A stretch of 44,455 nucleotides of DNA from a virus, in the IMG/VR virus record IMGVR_UViG_3300034374_005054, positions 1-44,455 of that record. One strand, given 5' to 3'. Positions 12,620 through 22,600 of the stretch are shown one piece after another (the first letter of the stretch is position 1; each line of letters begins with the position of its first letter). The notes beneath the pieces are model-generated. The model saw only the letters and a list, made by a program, of their open reading frames with translations. It made no database searches and was not told the DNA's origin. The position numbers and the translations under genes are program-made.

Positions 12620-13231
12620 TCACCATGAAGTATTCATTCGATATGCACTTGCAACGCACCTTGGGAAGTATACGTCACTACCAATACTGCTAGTAAAAGT
12701 GAACAATCTCATATTCGTTGGAAGATTAGTATAGTCATGTACTCGCCCATGAAAGTATCCTTGAATTGGCCTACCTTTGTCTGGACATATCGGCCCTACT
12801 ACTTGTCCACGATAGGCACAATTGCCAACCTCTAGTCGCAATTCCATTCTTACAACAACACTGTGTAATGTGCTAGGGAAAGTCGGATTTGTTCCAGAAA
12901 AGAATCTTTGCGCTGTGGCAGAGCTTTCAGTAGAGTTATAAGTCCAATTAAAACCATTATGCCAAGAGATAGTAAAAAAAGTCGTAGGCAAGGCAGTGCC
13001 TTGATTCATCATCTGGAAGCTTGGGCTAGCATTTTGTGTATTTAGACTAGTTGTGCCATCAACTGTTGCTTGGGTATAGCATATATAAATCATATATGTC
13101 CCTTCCGTAACAGTGCCAGACTCTACATATTCATTCCAAGAGATGATGTGTTCTGTTTCATATTCGCTTGATGTATCACTAACTTCTAGCAGTTGTACCC
13201 AATCAAATCCTGAACCAGTAAAGATCGCCAT
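12620..13231 (-). CDS. Putative tail-surface / receptor-binding protein A
   Basis: A 203-residue strand-rich protein, high in Ser, Thr, Tyr and Phe, low in charged residues. It has no motif I recognise. It is the last of three coupled genes downstream of the large fibre (shared TAATG at 13231), a position often held by receptor-binding or side-fibre proteins. Its cysteines are spread out (ICYTQ, GNCAYRG, GPICPD, RCVAS). Function inferred from place only. Confidence 0.6.
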   Translation of the reverse strand: MAIFTGSGFDWVQLLEVSDTSSEYETEHIISWNEYVESGTVTEGTYMIYICYTQATVDGTTSLNTQNASPSFQMMNQGTALPTTFFTISWHNGFNWTYNSTESSATAQRFFSGTNPTFPSTLHSVVVRMELRLEVGNCAYRGQVVGPICPDKGRPIQGYFHGRVHDYTNLPTNMRLFTFTSSIGSDVYFPRCVASAYRMNTSW

Positions 13232-13788
13232 TACAAATCAATCCCCACGATGCTGATATAATTAGCAACATCAAATGCTGTACCGCCAAAAAGAGAAAGA
13301 GTTACCTTTCTGACTTCAACAACAGAACCATTGGCTCCTCCAATCCTTACAGCCCCGTAAATCATAGTTTCGTACCCAGTGGTTGTTGAATTGTACGATC
13401 CGCGAAACATGACGTTCGTGTTGTATCCAGATAGATTTGTTACCTCGATAAACCAATTTGAGTGGTAACTTGGTGAATTATCAATTTGAAAGCCGCCTAA
13501 GAATACAGAATTTAAGTTGTTAAGTGATGAAGAATGCCCCCGAGTTGATCCGCCTCGATGAGTCCTGTAATTTCCCGTCCAACGTAACTGGTTGTTGCTA
13601 GCATCATAAAAATCCATGATTGGGTCTATTGTCCCAGTTGAGCTTGATGGGTAACACTGAAACTCAATTCTCGTAACCCTGTCTCCAGATGGAATATCTA
13701 CATTAAATTCTGTCGTAGTCGGACTGCTTGTAGTAACGCTTTGTCTAGCATTATAGTCAAACCCCTCTCTGACAAGATTGAAAGCCAT
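13231..13788 (-). CDS. Putative tail-surface / receptor-binding protein B
   Basis: A 185-residue Ser/Thr/Asn/Gly-rich, strand-rich protein. The opening SVTTSSPTTTEFNVDIPSG is followed by RVTRIEF, a pattern loosely echoed in the gene at 13788 (ITTSDVAFFLINLEP...NRIRVNY), so the two may be distant paralogues. It is coupled to both neighbours through TAATG junctions. A role at the tail tip or fibre surface is inferred. Confidence 0.6.
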   Translation of the reverse strand: MAFNLVREGFDYNARQSVTTSSPTTTEFNVDIPSGDRVTRIEFQCYPSSSTGTIDPIMDFYDASNNQLRWTGNYRTHRGGSTRGHSSSLNNLNSVFLGGFQIDNSPSYHSNWFIEVTNLSGYNTNVMFRGSYNSTTTGYETMIYGAVRIGGANGSVVEVRKVTLSLFGGTAFDVANYISIVGIDL

Positions 13789-14369
13789 CAGTTTACGCCC
13801 TCAAAAACTTGGCCTTCCACCCAATGCTTAACATTTGCCTTTGCAAATTGACCATTATTGTTAAAGCCAATCAACATCCCCAAAGGTTCTTCATCTGCCG
13901 ATGAGCGATAGGATATAGTGCCGCCGCCATGAGAAATACGTCTTGTCCCAGAACTGGTTATGTAACTATCTTCGGAAAAGAAAGCGGGCTGAAAAAAATG
14001 ATCGTAACTGGTTCTGATGACTGTTAAATCCAAAAAATCAGTAGGATAAGTTGTAGTAGCATTGTGATAAAAAGAGGAAACGTAATGAAATTCCTGATTT
14101 AACGCAGTGCCACTTGTATAATAAGTATGAGTATCAGTAGGAGCCTCATCAACATTATGCGCCTTAATATACATTCGGGTTGCCGCATCATTTGTATTGG
14201 CGGCATTGAAGAATCTGATGTATGGCGTTCCCAGTGTATTGGCCTTCATCTTATAGTTGACTCTGATCCGATTGACATAAGGCTCTAAATTTATCAAAAA
14301 AAACGCAACGTCTGATGTGGTTATAGTCTGAACGACTTGCTGACCATTTGCACCGTATGTAGTTGCCAT
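13788..14369 (-). CDS. Putative tail-surface / receptor-binding protein C
   Basis: A 193-residue strand-rich protein with many Thr, Tyr and His, directly after the S74 fibre gene and sharing a TAATG with it. Its N terminus resembles that of protein B. A glycine-rich RISHGGGTISY loop lies at about 147-157. As the gene adjoining the large fibre it is a good candidate for a second receptor-binding subunit, but no family is recognised. Confidence 0.6.
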   Translation of the reverse strand: MATTYGANGQQVVQTITTSDVAFFLINLEPYVNRIRVNYKMKANTLGTPYIRFFNAANTNDAATRMYIKAHNVDEAPTDTHTYYTSGTALNQEFHYVSSFYHNATTTYPTDFLDLTVIRTSYDHFFQPAFFSEDSYITSSGTRRISHGGGTISYRSSADEEPLGMLIGFNNNGQFAKANVKHWVEGQVFEGVN

Positions 14370-17300
14370 TATTCAAACCCCTTCAGTCGAGTGACTTCTG
14401 CCTTCAAATCGTCAATCTGAGTCTGCTGTTCTTTAATCGCTTCGATGAGTAGGCCGACCATGTTTGCGTAGGCGACTGACTTAATACCATCCTCGCCGTC
14501 TTTGACCACTTCTGGCAGGACTTTCTCTACTTCTTGAGCGATTACCCCTGCATGGCGTGTATCGTCATCAGTATCAGTTCTGTTGAAGGTTACACCACGA
14601 ATAGCTTGTACTTTCTCAAGCGCACCATCAATCTGTTCGATGTTGTCTTTGATGCGCTCGTCAGAGTTGACTGTCAATTCGCCAGTTAAAGTAGCGTTGC
14701 CATTACTGGCAAGTGTAAATACGTCAGCACTACCGTCCCAAGAATAGAATCTTAATTCACCACTCGTAGTCGTGCCTGTACGCATCTGCCATTTAAGCGA
14801 TCCCGCAGTAGCAAGACGAATGTGAGATTGAATAGCGGCATCAACATACAAACCTGTGTAGGCCGCCCCACTAGCGGAGTTAGTATTCTTAATATGTAAC
14901 CCTGAATATGGCTCTGCTGATAAATTTGTGTGAGCAATTTCGACAGGGTTATATAGCTTAGTTCTTTCTCCGGCATTGGCGGCAAATGTTGCAAATGTTC
15001 TGTTGTCCGAATTATTCCAAAATTGGAACCTTCCACCACCGTCAGTATTCCCACTTGCGTTAGATATAAGCCAAAGTTCTTTTCCGTTTGTGCCATTTGA
15101 GTCTAGTTTTATCGCAGGGCCACCAGTAGACGTAGAGCTTATAATCGGCCCATAACTGCCAGTGCTTCCGCCACTGAATGTAAATTGGCCTGAGCCTGTG
15201 GTTATTGCGCCGTTACTGCTATTGTTTAGTTTTAATGGGCTAGCCTCTATTGATAATGAGTTGTATGCATCCCCTCCATAGCTGTCAATATAAGCGTTTG
15301 ACGCATCCGCTTGGAAGTACAGCCGATGATTACCTGTCCCGTTACCGCCGCCTAATCGGATTCCGCCTCTTGTAGCTGATTGCTTTACAGTCAGCCCAAC
15401 ATCATCAGAATTGTCGATTGTCACAGGCCCACTTAGAAAACTTGATGAAGACGTATCTACTTTCGCTAAACCGTTTGGAGTGTAATCCGCAATCGAATCG
15501 TAAATCTCTTGGTTAAGAACTGTCGTTCCAGACTGCGTATCTTTGTATGAAATGACTTTTAATTGATGTTCTGCCGCACCACTTATGTCTGTAATTGCTT
15601 GGCCGATGAAATAAGCTTCGTTATATGGATTGGCTGTGTACGCAAACTCGATCCCCAACCAAGTAATATTGTCATAGTCAAAGCTAACAAACTTATGACC
15701 AGTTCTCTGCCCATGTGATATAAAACTCGCTCTATTATCGGTGTAGACATTATTGACGTATACATCAAAAAAGTCGCAAACATTACCTCCGGTCTTTGCC
15801 ATCGTAATACGACCATTGACACGGTTTTGATGAGATGTGCTAGTCGTAATAAGCGGAGCAAGTAAGATAACTCGATGGTCATAGGAGTTGCCGGTTCCGC
15901 CCGCTAGGTCAAATAAATTGATTGCGCGAAACTCACTTGCATACATACCGATGTTGTTTAATTCAGCCCTGACAGCACCATCTGTAAGCAATCTGAGCTT
16001 AGAATCATCATCCGTGTTCCCAGCGTCAGAACTTATATCAAAATTGCTTCCAGATTGGCTGACTGCGGAATAAGTTGAATTATCTTTTAATCTTATACTT
16101 GCGGCCTGATCTGTACTTTCAAATATAGCAACATTGTCGATAGTTCCTGAATTAACGTGCAATTTGGCGGATGGATCGTCTTCGTTTATCCCGACTTTGC
16201 CATCATTCGTTACTCGCATCCTTTCTACCGCCGCCGCAGATTCAGGGCGCGTAATGATTACTAGATCAGCACCATAGTCATTTGAAGTATTTGCTTTTAC
16301 AGCCGCAATGCCTGTTCCTGCGTTCTGGTGATAAGTGTCATTTAACTCAAAGACAATCCCGCAAGAATTATTGGCGTTCTCGCTTGTGTTCCTTACTATG
16401 ATGTTATGCCATGAGCTTGTAGATGCTGAAAAACTATTATCATCAGTGAATGTAATGTAGCTATCACCTGATAGGTAGAGGTCTTTGAAGCGCGAACCAC
16501 TCAACCCTAAATCAGTGGTAGCATCACTATTACTGCCATCACTAGCGCAAGGCATTACATACCCATCAGAAAATCTGATCCCAGAACCGTTTGTTCCCGC
16601 CTCAGTCCTAATGTGGAGATAGCCATTTCTAGTACCAATCGACCCGACTGTTGTGCCGTTTTTGCGGAAGCCAAGAATACCCCCATCGGTACTTGTGCGG
16701 TTAATGTCCATCACCACGCCAACATTTGTAGTGGCTTTATAAGCACTAAACAAAGCTAATCCATCGTTTCGCAGTGCCATTTCATTATCAGCAGTAGTTC
16801 CTGCGCTATTGGTATTTGGAGTTGTGTTACTTCCAGAAATTAGCAGGTTACCACTAGAGTCTATTCGCATGGATTCTATATCCGTCCCACTGCTCTTGCG
16901 GGTTCCGAAAAGAAGTGCGCCAGTAAAATTACCATCGGTTATATTTTCTTTAACGCCAGAAATAGTAGCAAAAGTTGTACTAGCTTCAGATGAATTATAC
17001 TCCCCAGTAAAAACAATTCCTGATCCAGCGTTTCCTGAATTGTACGCATCAGTGCCTTGAAGCAGAATTGTGTATGGAGTGTCAAACGTATTATTATTAG
17101 CCCCTACAACATCTAGATTAGTGGAGGGTGATATTGTCCCTATGCCAACGCGCTGGGTTGAACGCTGAATATTCAACACATCATAATCAGTGCCAGAATA
17201 CTCTACCCCAAAGGTCACAACATTATCGTCTGTCGTGCCATCGGAGTTAAAGTCAAAGTATCCCCCCGCCGCAGTAGGGGATGTTGGATGGCTTAATCTA

Positions 17301-17518
17301 AGCAGTCTTTGATTGTTCGTTCCTGCAAGAATATCGAGCGCATTTTCAGTGCTTGTACTGATAGTGACTTGACCAGTGAAAGCGGCCCCAGACAGGTTAG
17401 CTTTCAAAGCATCTTCAGCAACTAGCTCGATGAAATTGTTGTCTAATTCCTCATTAGTCAGAGGAGCGTTCTCATTGGTTACGCCAGTACCATCTGTTTG
17501 GCGGGTTTTAATAGCCAT
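14369..17518 (-). CDS. Large tail fibre with S74 intramolecular chaperone domain
   Basis: The 1049-residue protein begins like many phage fibres (IKTRQTDGTGVTNENAPLT...ELDNNFIEL), continues through a long Ser/Thr/Asp-rich strand region with recurring IDNS/ISTS and RLKD units, and ends with a Peptidase_S74 domain. The autocleavage serine is in SDERIKDNI (about residue 952). HAGVIAQEVEKVLPEVV and a terminal coiled coil follow. S74 domains trimerise the fibre and then cut themselves off. The protein would recognise the host surface. The N terminus attaches to the tail tip. Confidence 0.88.
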   Translation of the reverse strand: MAIKTRQTDGTGVTNENAPLTNEELDNNFIELVAEDALKANLSGAAFTGQVTISTSTENALDILAGTNNQRLLRLSHPTSPTAAGGYFDFNSDGTTDDNVVTFGVEYSGTDYDVLNIQRSTQRVGIGTISPSTNLDVVGANNNTFDTPYTILLQGTDAYNSGNAGSGIVFTGEYNSSEASTTFATISGVKENITDGNFTGALLFGTRKSSGTDIESMRIDSSGNLLISGSNTTPNTNSAGTTADNEMALRNDGLALFSAYKATTNVGVVMDINRTSTDGGILGFRKNGTTVGSIGTRNGYLHIRTEAGTNGSGIRFSDGYVMPCASDGSNSDATTDLGLSGSRFKDLYLSGDSYITFTDDNSFSASTSSWHNIIVRNTSENANNSCGIVFELNDTYHQNAGTGIAAVKANTSNDYGADLVIITRPESAAAVERMRVTNDGKVGINEDDPSAKLHVNSGTIDNVAIFESTDQAASIRLKDNSTYSAVSQSGSNFDISSDAGNTDDDSKLRLLTDGAVRAELNNIGMYASEFRAINLFDLAGGTGNSYDHRVILLAPLITTSTSHQNRVNGRITMAKTGGNVCDFFDVYVNNVYTDNRASFISHGQRTGHKFVSFDYDNITWLGIEFAYTANPYNEAYFIGQAITDISGAAEHQLKVISYKDTQSGTTVLNQEIYDSIADYTPNGLAKVDTSSSSFLSGPVTIDNSDDVGLTVKQSATRGGIRLGGGNGTGNHRLYFQADASNAYIDSYGGDAYNSLSIEASPLKLNNSSNGAITTGSGQFTFSGGSTGSYGPIISSTSTGGPAIKLDSNGTNGKELWLISNASGNTDGGGRFQFWNNSDNRTFATFAANAGERTKLYNPVEIAHTNLSAEPYSGLHIKNTNSASGAAYTGLYVDAAIQSHIRLATAGSLKWQMRTGTTTSGELRFYSWDGSADVFTLASNGNATLTGELTVNSDERIKDNIEQIDGALEKVQAIRGVTFNRTDTDDDTRHAGVIAQEVEKVLPEVVKDGEDGIKSVAYANMVGLLIEAIKEQQTQIDDLKAEVTRLKGFE

Positions 17519-17541
17519 GTAAAAACGCTCCTCGTCCTAAA

Positions 17542-17988
17542 TTAAGATGCAGTCAGTGTGATCGTCCAAGTGATCGTCATGCTATCGGCGGCGGCCTTGT
17601 TGATAACATCGAAAACCACATGGCATAACATATCACCTGCTGACGCGGCATTGAAAATACCTGCCTCAACCAAAGCACCTGTACCAGTACCCGCTGAATA
17701 TGAAGCAACGTACTCAATGGTGTTTGTAGAGACTGTGGTGCTAGTCAAAGCAACTCGTGCCAGTTCAGTACCCAGAGTTGTATCCCCTGCGGCTACGGCA
17801 GTGTTGTCTGTGCCAACAGCCATGTGCGACATAACGTCTTGGCTCGTGCCTTCCATCCGCGAACAGATAAAGTTCAGGCCATCGTTGACAACCAAGTTCT
17901 CAGTCGTCTGCTCGTCAATGATATTGCCGTCTTTGTCTCGTAGGACAATTCCGACCCGTCCACTTAGTTTCAAGCTATCTTGTAGCAT
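17542..17988 (-). CDS. Tail-associated structural protein, 148 aa
   Basis: Starts MLQDSLKLSGRVGIVLRDKDG and runs through a strand-rich region with many Thr, Ala and Val and a VVNDG loop, ending TWTITLTAS. The opening GRV...DKDGNIIDE pattern is met in small tail and fibre-region proteins of many siphoviruses. It lies between the repeat protein and the S74 fibre. It could be a fibre adaptor or attachment protein. No firm family name. Confidence 0.65.
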   Translation of the reverse strand: MLQDSLKLSGRVGIVLRDKDGNIIDEQTTENLVVNDGLNFICSRMEGTSQDVMSHMAVGTDNTAVAAGDTTLGTELARVALTSTTVSTNTIEYVASYSAGTGTGALVEAGIFNAASAGDMLCHVVFDVINKAAADSMTITWTITLTAS

Positions 17989-18000
17989 GGTGTTCTCCTA

Positions 18001-19344
18001 TTAGAACAATGAGCCGGTAGTCCCGACATAGTTTTCAGCAAAATACGTCATCGTATCAACGTAATCTTGCACTTCATACGCGCCTGACTCCGTGAAATTT
18101 GCAGAGTCGGACGGGTTCTTACCCACTGATTTTACCTCTGAATCAGAGGTATAACCAATGTTTGTAAGATTCTTGAAGAATTGTGCGTTCTGGTCATCAT
18201 CGACTGCCGCACCATTTACATCATCTGTAACGTAAATCGTCTCAGTAAATGATCGGCTAAACGCTACAACTCGACTAAAGGACTCAGCAACAGAGCCAGA
18301 GTCAGTTAGTGTCTTCGATAGATCGACAACGTGCAGATCAGATAGCGATCCTGAATCAGATGGGTTCTTGCCGACATTAAACACAGAGTCATCTGTAAAT
18401 GAACCAGAGTCAGTCAGAACTTTACTTGGGCTGTTTGAAATGCTCTCTGTGACGCTTCCTAAGTCAGCTTGGATACTGCCATAGGAAACAGCGTGATCGT
18501 CCGCTAGAGAGCTTGTATCGGCCTGTACAAACCTAAATGACACTTCATGCGCTTCAGTTACGCTTGCTGAGTCTGTTTTGACAGTACCTAGGTCAAATTC
18601 CTGTGTCTCTGTGAGGTTGGCTGAATCAGATGGAGCCTTGCCAAAGTCTACGGTGTTTGAGTCTGTCAGCGCACCGCTATCATTAACAACCTTGCCATAC
18701 GCCAGTGAGTGCAGATCGGATGCGCTAAATGCGTCAGATATTGGCCCCCTGACAAAATCAATCGCGTGAGCCTCTGCAACCTGTGCTGTATTTAGACGTA
18801 TCTTGTTGTACGTCATATTCTGATCGTCTTCGATGGTTGCGTTACCATCAACGTCATCAGTGGCGTTTACTGTGTCAGATAAAGATTTACCGAATGAAAA
18901 TACAGCCTGTTCTGTGAGATTAGGAAACTCGATTGGATTCTTGCCGTACGCAATCGTGCTGTCATCTGATGCTGAGAAGGCGTCTGTCTCTGGCTTAGAT
19001 ACAGACTTGGCGGCTAGTTGCGTAACGCCAATAGATTCTGACTCATTCTTACCGTAATCGATTGTATGTTCATCTGTCAGGTCTGCTGAGTCAGATAATC
19101 TCTTGACGAATAATAAACTGAATATCTGAGACACAGACACATTGTCTTGAGTCCTCAATATCTCAATGAACCGGCCAATAACAATCGCAACTTGAAGTTG
19201 TGCGGCTGTTACAGATGCGCTAATCCTGCTTGCGGTGATAGAAGCAAGGACTCGTCCCGCTGATATAGCGGCCTTTACCCTACCAGCGGATATTGCGGCT
19301 AGTATTCTCTTAGCAACAATAGCCGCCGATAGGCTCAAACTCAC
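18001..19344 (-). CDS. Repetitive fibre protein made of 9- and 18-residue repeats
   Basis: The 447-residue protein is almost entirely repeats. Residues 13-57 follow a strict 9-residue period (RVKAAISAG, RVLASITAS, RISASVTAA). From about 78 to 435 there are some 18 units of 18 residues with consensus K-x-x-S/T-D-S-x-x-L/V-T-D/E-x-h-x-V/I-x-Y/F-G. Two units are lengthened by Asp/Asn-rich inserts (DDVDGNATIEDDQN; DDVNGAAVDDDQN) that could bind calcium. This should form an elongated shaft, probably a beta-solenoid or fibrous trimer. It lies between a BppU-like gene and a structural gene, so it is a tail-tip or fibre shaft. Confidence 0.7.
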   Translation of the reverse strand: MSLSLSAAIVAKRILAAISAGRVKAAISAGRVLASITASRISASVTAAQLQVAIVIGRFIEILRTQDNVSVSQIFSLLFVKRLSDSADLTDEHTIDYGKNESESIGVTQLAAKSVSKPETDAFSASDDSTIAYGKNPIEFPNLTEQAVFSFGKSLSDTVNATDDVDGNATIEDDQNMTYNKIRLNTAQVAEAHAIDFVRGPISDAFSASDLHSLAYGKVVNDSGALTDSNTVDFGKAPSDSANLTETQEFDLGTVKTDSASVTEAHEVSFRFVQADTSSLADDHAVSYGSIQADLGSVTESISNSPSKVLTDSGSFTDDSVFNVGKNPSDSGSLSDLHVVDLSKTLTDSGSVAESFSRVVAFSRSFTETIYVTDDVNGAAVDDDQNAQFFKNLTNIGYTSDSEVKSVGKNPSDSANFTESGAYEVQDYVDTMTYFAENYVGTTGSLF

Positions 19345-19676
19345 TGGAAGTCTTCTCTCATTAAGAAGTTAAGTGTTTCATACACTGTTTCACGGGTTCC
19401 ACCATTGAACAGAACCTCAATCTCACCTTCATACTCCCCAGCATCAAGATCAAGATTCCCTGCGGCAAAGACAAAGATACAAATGCCATCTGCGGCCTGA
19501 TCGGATGTGCCTTGGTTGGTCAGTGAGAACAATACAGTTTCAGAGAACTTTCTACGGAAATGGAGCTTTACTGTTGCATCAGACACGTCAACAGCATCGC
19601 CTGTGTCGCTACGGGTTACAGTTGCTTTGATTTGCGGGGCTGTATCCCCTTGTACGAGTTTGATTGGATCAGCCAT
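19341..19676 (-). CDS. BppU-type baseplate upper protein
   Basis: The start chosen is the ATG at 19674-19676 (MADPIKLVQGDTAP), since AGGTGG lies at good distance before it and the J-like gene stops 1 base upstream. The 111-residue protein matches the N-terminal immunoglobulin-like domain of BppU-family proteins: QGDTAPQIKATVT, a central LHFRRKF strand, and a closing GEYEGEIEVLF strand. In lactococcal phages BppU anchors receptor-binding proteins to the tail tip. Here it probably anchors the repeat fibre encoded next. Confidence 0.75.
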   Translation of the reverse strand: MADPIKLVQGDTAPQIKATVTRSDTGDAVDVSDATVKLHFRRKFSETVLFSLTNQGTSDQAADGICIFVFAAGNLDLDAGEYEGEIEVLFNGGTRETVYETLNFLMREDFQ

Positions 19677-19677
19677 A

Positions 19678-22600
19678 TCATCCACCTAAGTAAATACAAG
19701 CGATTTGTTTAACCTCATCAGCGGATGCGAACGTCACATTCTCGCGTGATTTAGCTACCGTGTACGAGCGAATTATATCATCACTCTGCTTCATACCTTT
19801 ACCCTGCATATCAGATGCGACAATTAAGTCTCCAACAGAGATATTCCCCGCCTGACCGCAGACGTTGATTTTCCCTTCACCGATAGAGTTGACAGCTATC
19901 ATCGAATATTGATCTGGAAGGTTTGCGTATTCATCTTTTAAAGTAACTTTTATCCCTTCGCTGGGTTCATTACCAGTTTGCTTGGTTGTCTTAGCTAAAG
20001 AAGCAGGGATAAACCCTCGATCATTGTATCCCGCACATACTCCTATAACTCCGACTTGGTTTGCTTCTGAGCTTACTTTCATCGTAGTAATACAGTCATT
20101 GACGTTAGGAGAAGCGAACACATCAATATCCACAACAATATCGCCAATCTCAGGCTGAGCTAGCGTTCTATCTATTAAGCCATCGTGCGATGCTGTAAAT
20201 GGCCCTGTTGTACCTTGGAACGTATAAATCGAATAAGCAGTTCCATATAACCAAGCAATCCGAACGTGCGCGGCAGGGGTAAAAGATGTTCCTGAAGTTA
20301 TTAACTCCGGTCTTGATAAGTTTTGGGCCGTGCCTCCACTTCCGGCAGACCACGATGTACCGTCTACGGAAACTGTTAAATCTATATCTGTGTATAGATC
20401 GAACGCAGGAGCAACCCCGCTTATTTTCTTAATGTAATAGCTGTTTCCGTTTAATTGCGTCATTCCAGAAACGCCAGTTATATAAATTACATCACCATCG
20501 CCCCAGCCTTGTGAGCTGACCATGTTGACCCTAACTGGGTTAGTGGTTGCTGTACTAAATATAGTTTGAGCGGCTTCTTGTGCGCCGAGAACAAAATCTC
20601 CGCCCATATTCATATACGCAAGTCTTACATCAGAAGTAAACTTCGGCGGGCTTCCATAAACATACCCGCCCAGTAAAGTAGCCGCACCGTAAAAATCGCT
20701 GTGTCCATAACTATTGCTGTTTTCTGTAATCGCCTGAAGAGCTGGCCCCAACTCAGCGTAACCTATGACTCCGCCTTTAATAGCGGTTCCAGAGTCGTTA
20801 TCGTATCCCTTTCCGCCTATTGCGAAAGAAGAGGCTTCAAATCCTGATCCAGAACCCGCTGGCCCGACATATCCTTTGTAATGAGGATTTGCAACTGTGC
20901 CACCGTATGATTTAGCTGAGAATGCTTCAGTCTTTTCAAATGGAAGTGAATCATCCTCTACTTGTGTTCCTGTTAGCGACCCCGCAACAATTCTTGTCCC
21001 GTTGTAATCATTCTGATGAGCAACAGTTGTTGTGAATCCAACGGTTGCTGATGCGTTACTTGCAACACCAAATCTATCAATTATCCTGTAATAAAACTGA
21101 TAAGTGCTACCTGCGGTAAATCCATATAAGATAAATCGAGGACTCTTCTGGAATACCGTTGAGTAATCCCCTGAAGTTCCTATGCGGTAGTTAATTTCAT
21201 AGTAATCGGTAAACTCGTATGTCGATGAAGTTGCAGTGAACAACAAATATCTTTTGCTTGCGCCATCCGTATCTGTCTCAGTTTCAACAGTCAAAGTGGG
21301 TATTGATGGAGTGATCGGATTCTTGATGAACTCAACCTTCGGCACGCTTATCGTAGGCGGAGTTACAGTGGCAACCTCGTCATCCTCGTACCAAGTGTAG
21401 AGCGTGTCGTCATGCTCTAATAAAGTAAAGCTACACGAGCTGTCGTTATTGATTGTCATTGCCCTGACCTTAAACTCCTTGTTAGAGAAGTTAAGGGCTG
21501 GATAGTTCAGCACCACCTTGTCGCCTACTTCACATACGAGGCAAGTGGCATTTGGGTTCTGGCTTGTTAGATTTTGATGAGCGGTAAAACTAACAGTTAA
21601 ATTCTGCGAACGACTAAATTCCAGCGCAATCTTAGCTATATCTCTAGCCTGATAGACTGATGTTGTAGCAGGAAGATCAATCGTTGTTTCTTGTATGAAG
21701 TTATTATCTGCAACTAAGAATGCAGTATGTTCTGCGCTACCTGTCTCTGGATAACTCACCTCATCAGGCTCATAATTCTTTTCTTTGTTTACAAAGTTAG
21801 CAATGACGCGATTATATCTATCCTTGCGGGATGTACTTTGTACTGAGATTCCAGAAGCGATATTGTCAGCATCGAACGTAAAGGTACTGGACGCAGGATC
21901 ATCGTCCACAATGATCTTATACACGCCATTACTGTACGGAAGCATTCCTCTGAAGCTTTTCAGCATGGCCGCTACGTTACTGAATATTTGAACGCTCGTA
22001 TCGACAACCATGTTGCAGTTATAAAGGTTTGTAGTGCCTGATGCTCCAGTATATTCCGTCACCGATGTGTCAATGAGATTGGCGGCTACTTTGACTGATA
22101 CGTCGTCAATCTCCGACGAGGGAATGCCTTTGCCGTAGTTATCATCGAACAAATAGTCGCGCAAACAAATGACATTGTTGTCAGTCCATTCCCACGTTGT
22201 AACATCATTTTCACGATGCGTACTTACACCAAGTAAACTGTCATACCCATCAGACGTACTATCCTTGCGTGGATCATATATTTTGCGTCCTTTTACGACT
22301 GCTTGGATATTCGGTAGCCCAGAAAACACATTTGAGTCGTACTTCAGCCGAATACCAAGATAAGCAAGGCCGCTCAATTTGTGAGTAGAAGTCCAAGATG
22401 TAGCTTCTGTCAGAGTTGTGCTAGCTGTCTGATTTGATTCACCAGTCTTCTTGTCAATCGTAACCAGACCTGAAAACTGAGAATCTGTGGAAAGAACATC
22501 GTCAATATAAATGTCGCCAATAGAATGTACCGGCCCTTCACATAGCACTAATGCAATGTACAAATACTGATTATCCGTGCCGCCCGTCTCCATGAAAACA

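Noticed and set aside
17558-18004. A 148-aa plus-strand frame opposite the gene at 17542
   Set aside because: It is the mirror of a real, well-placed leftward gene, with no rightward promoter or binding site.
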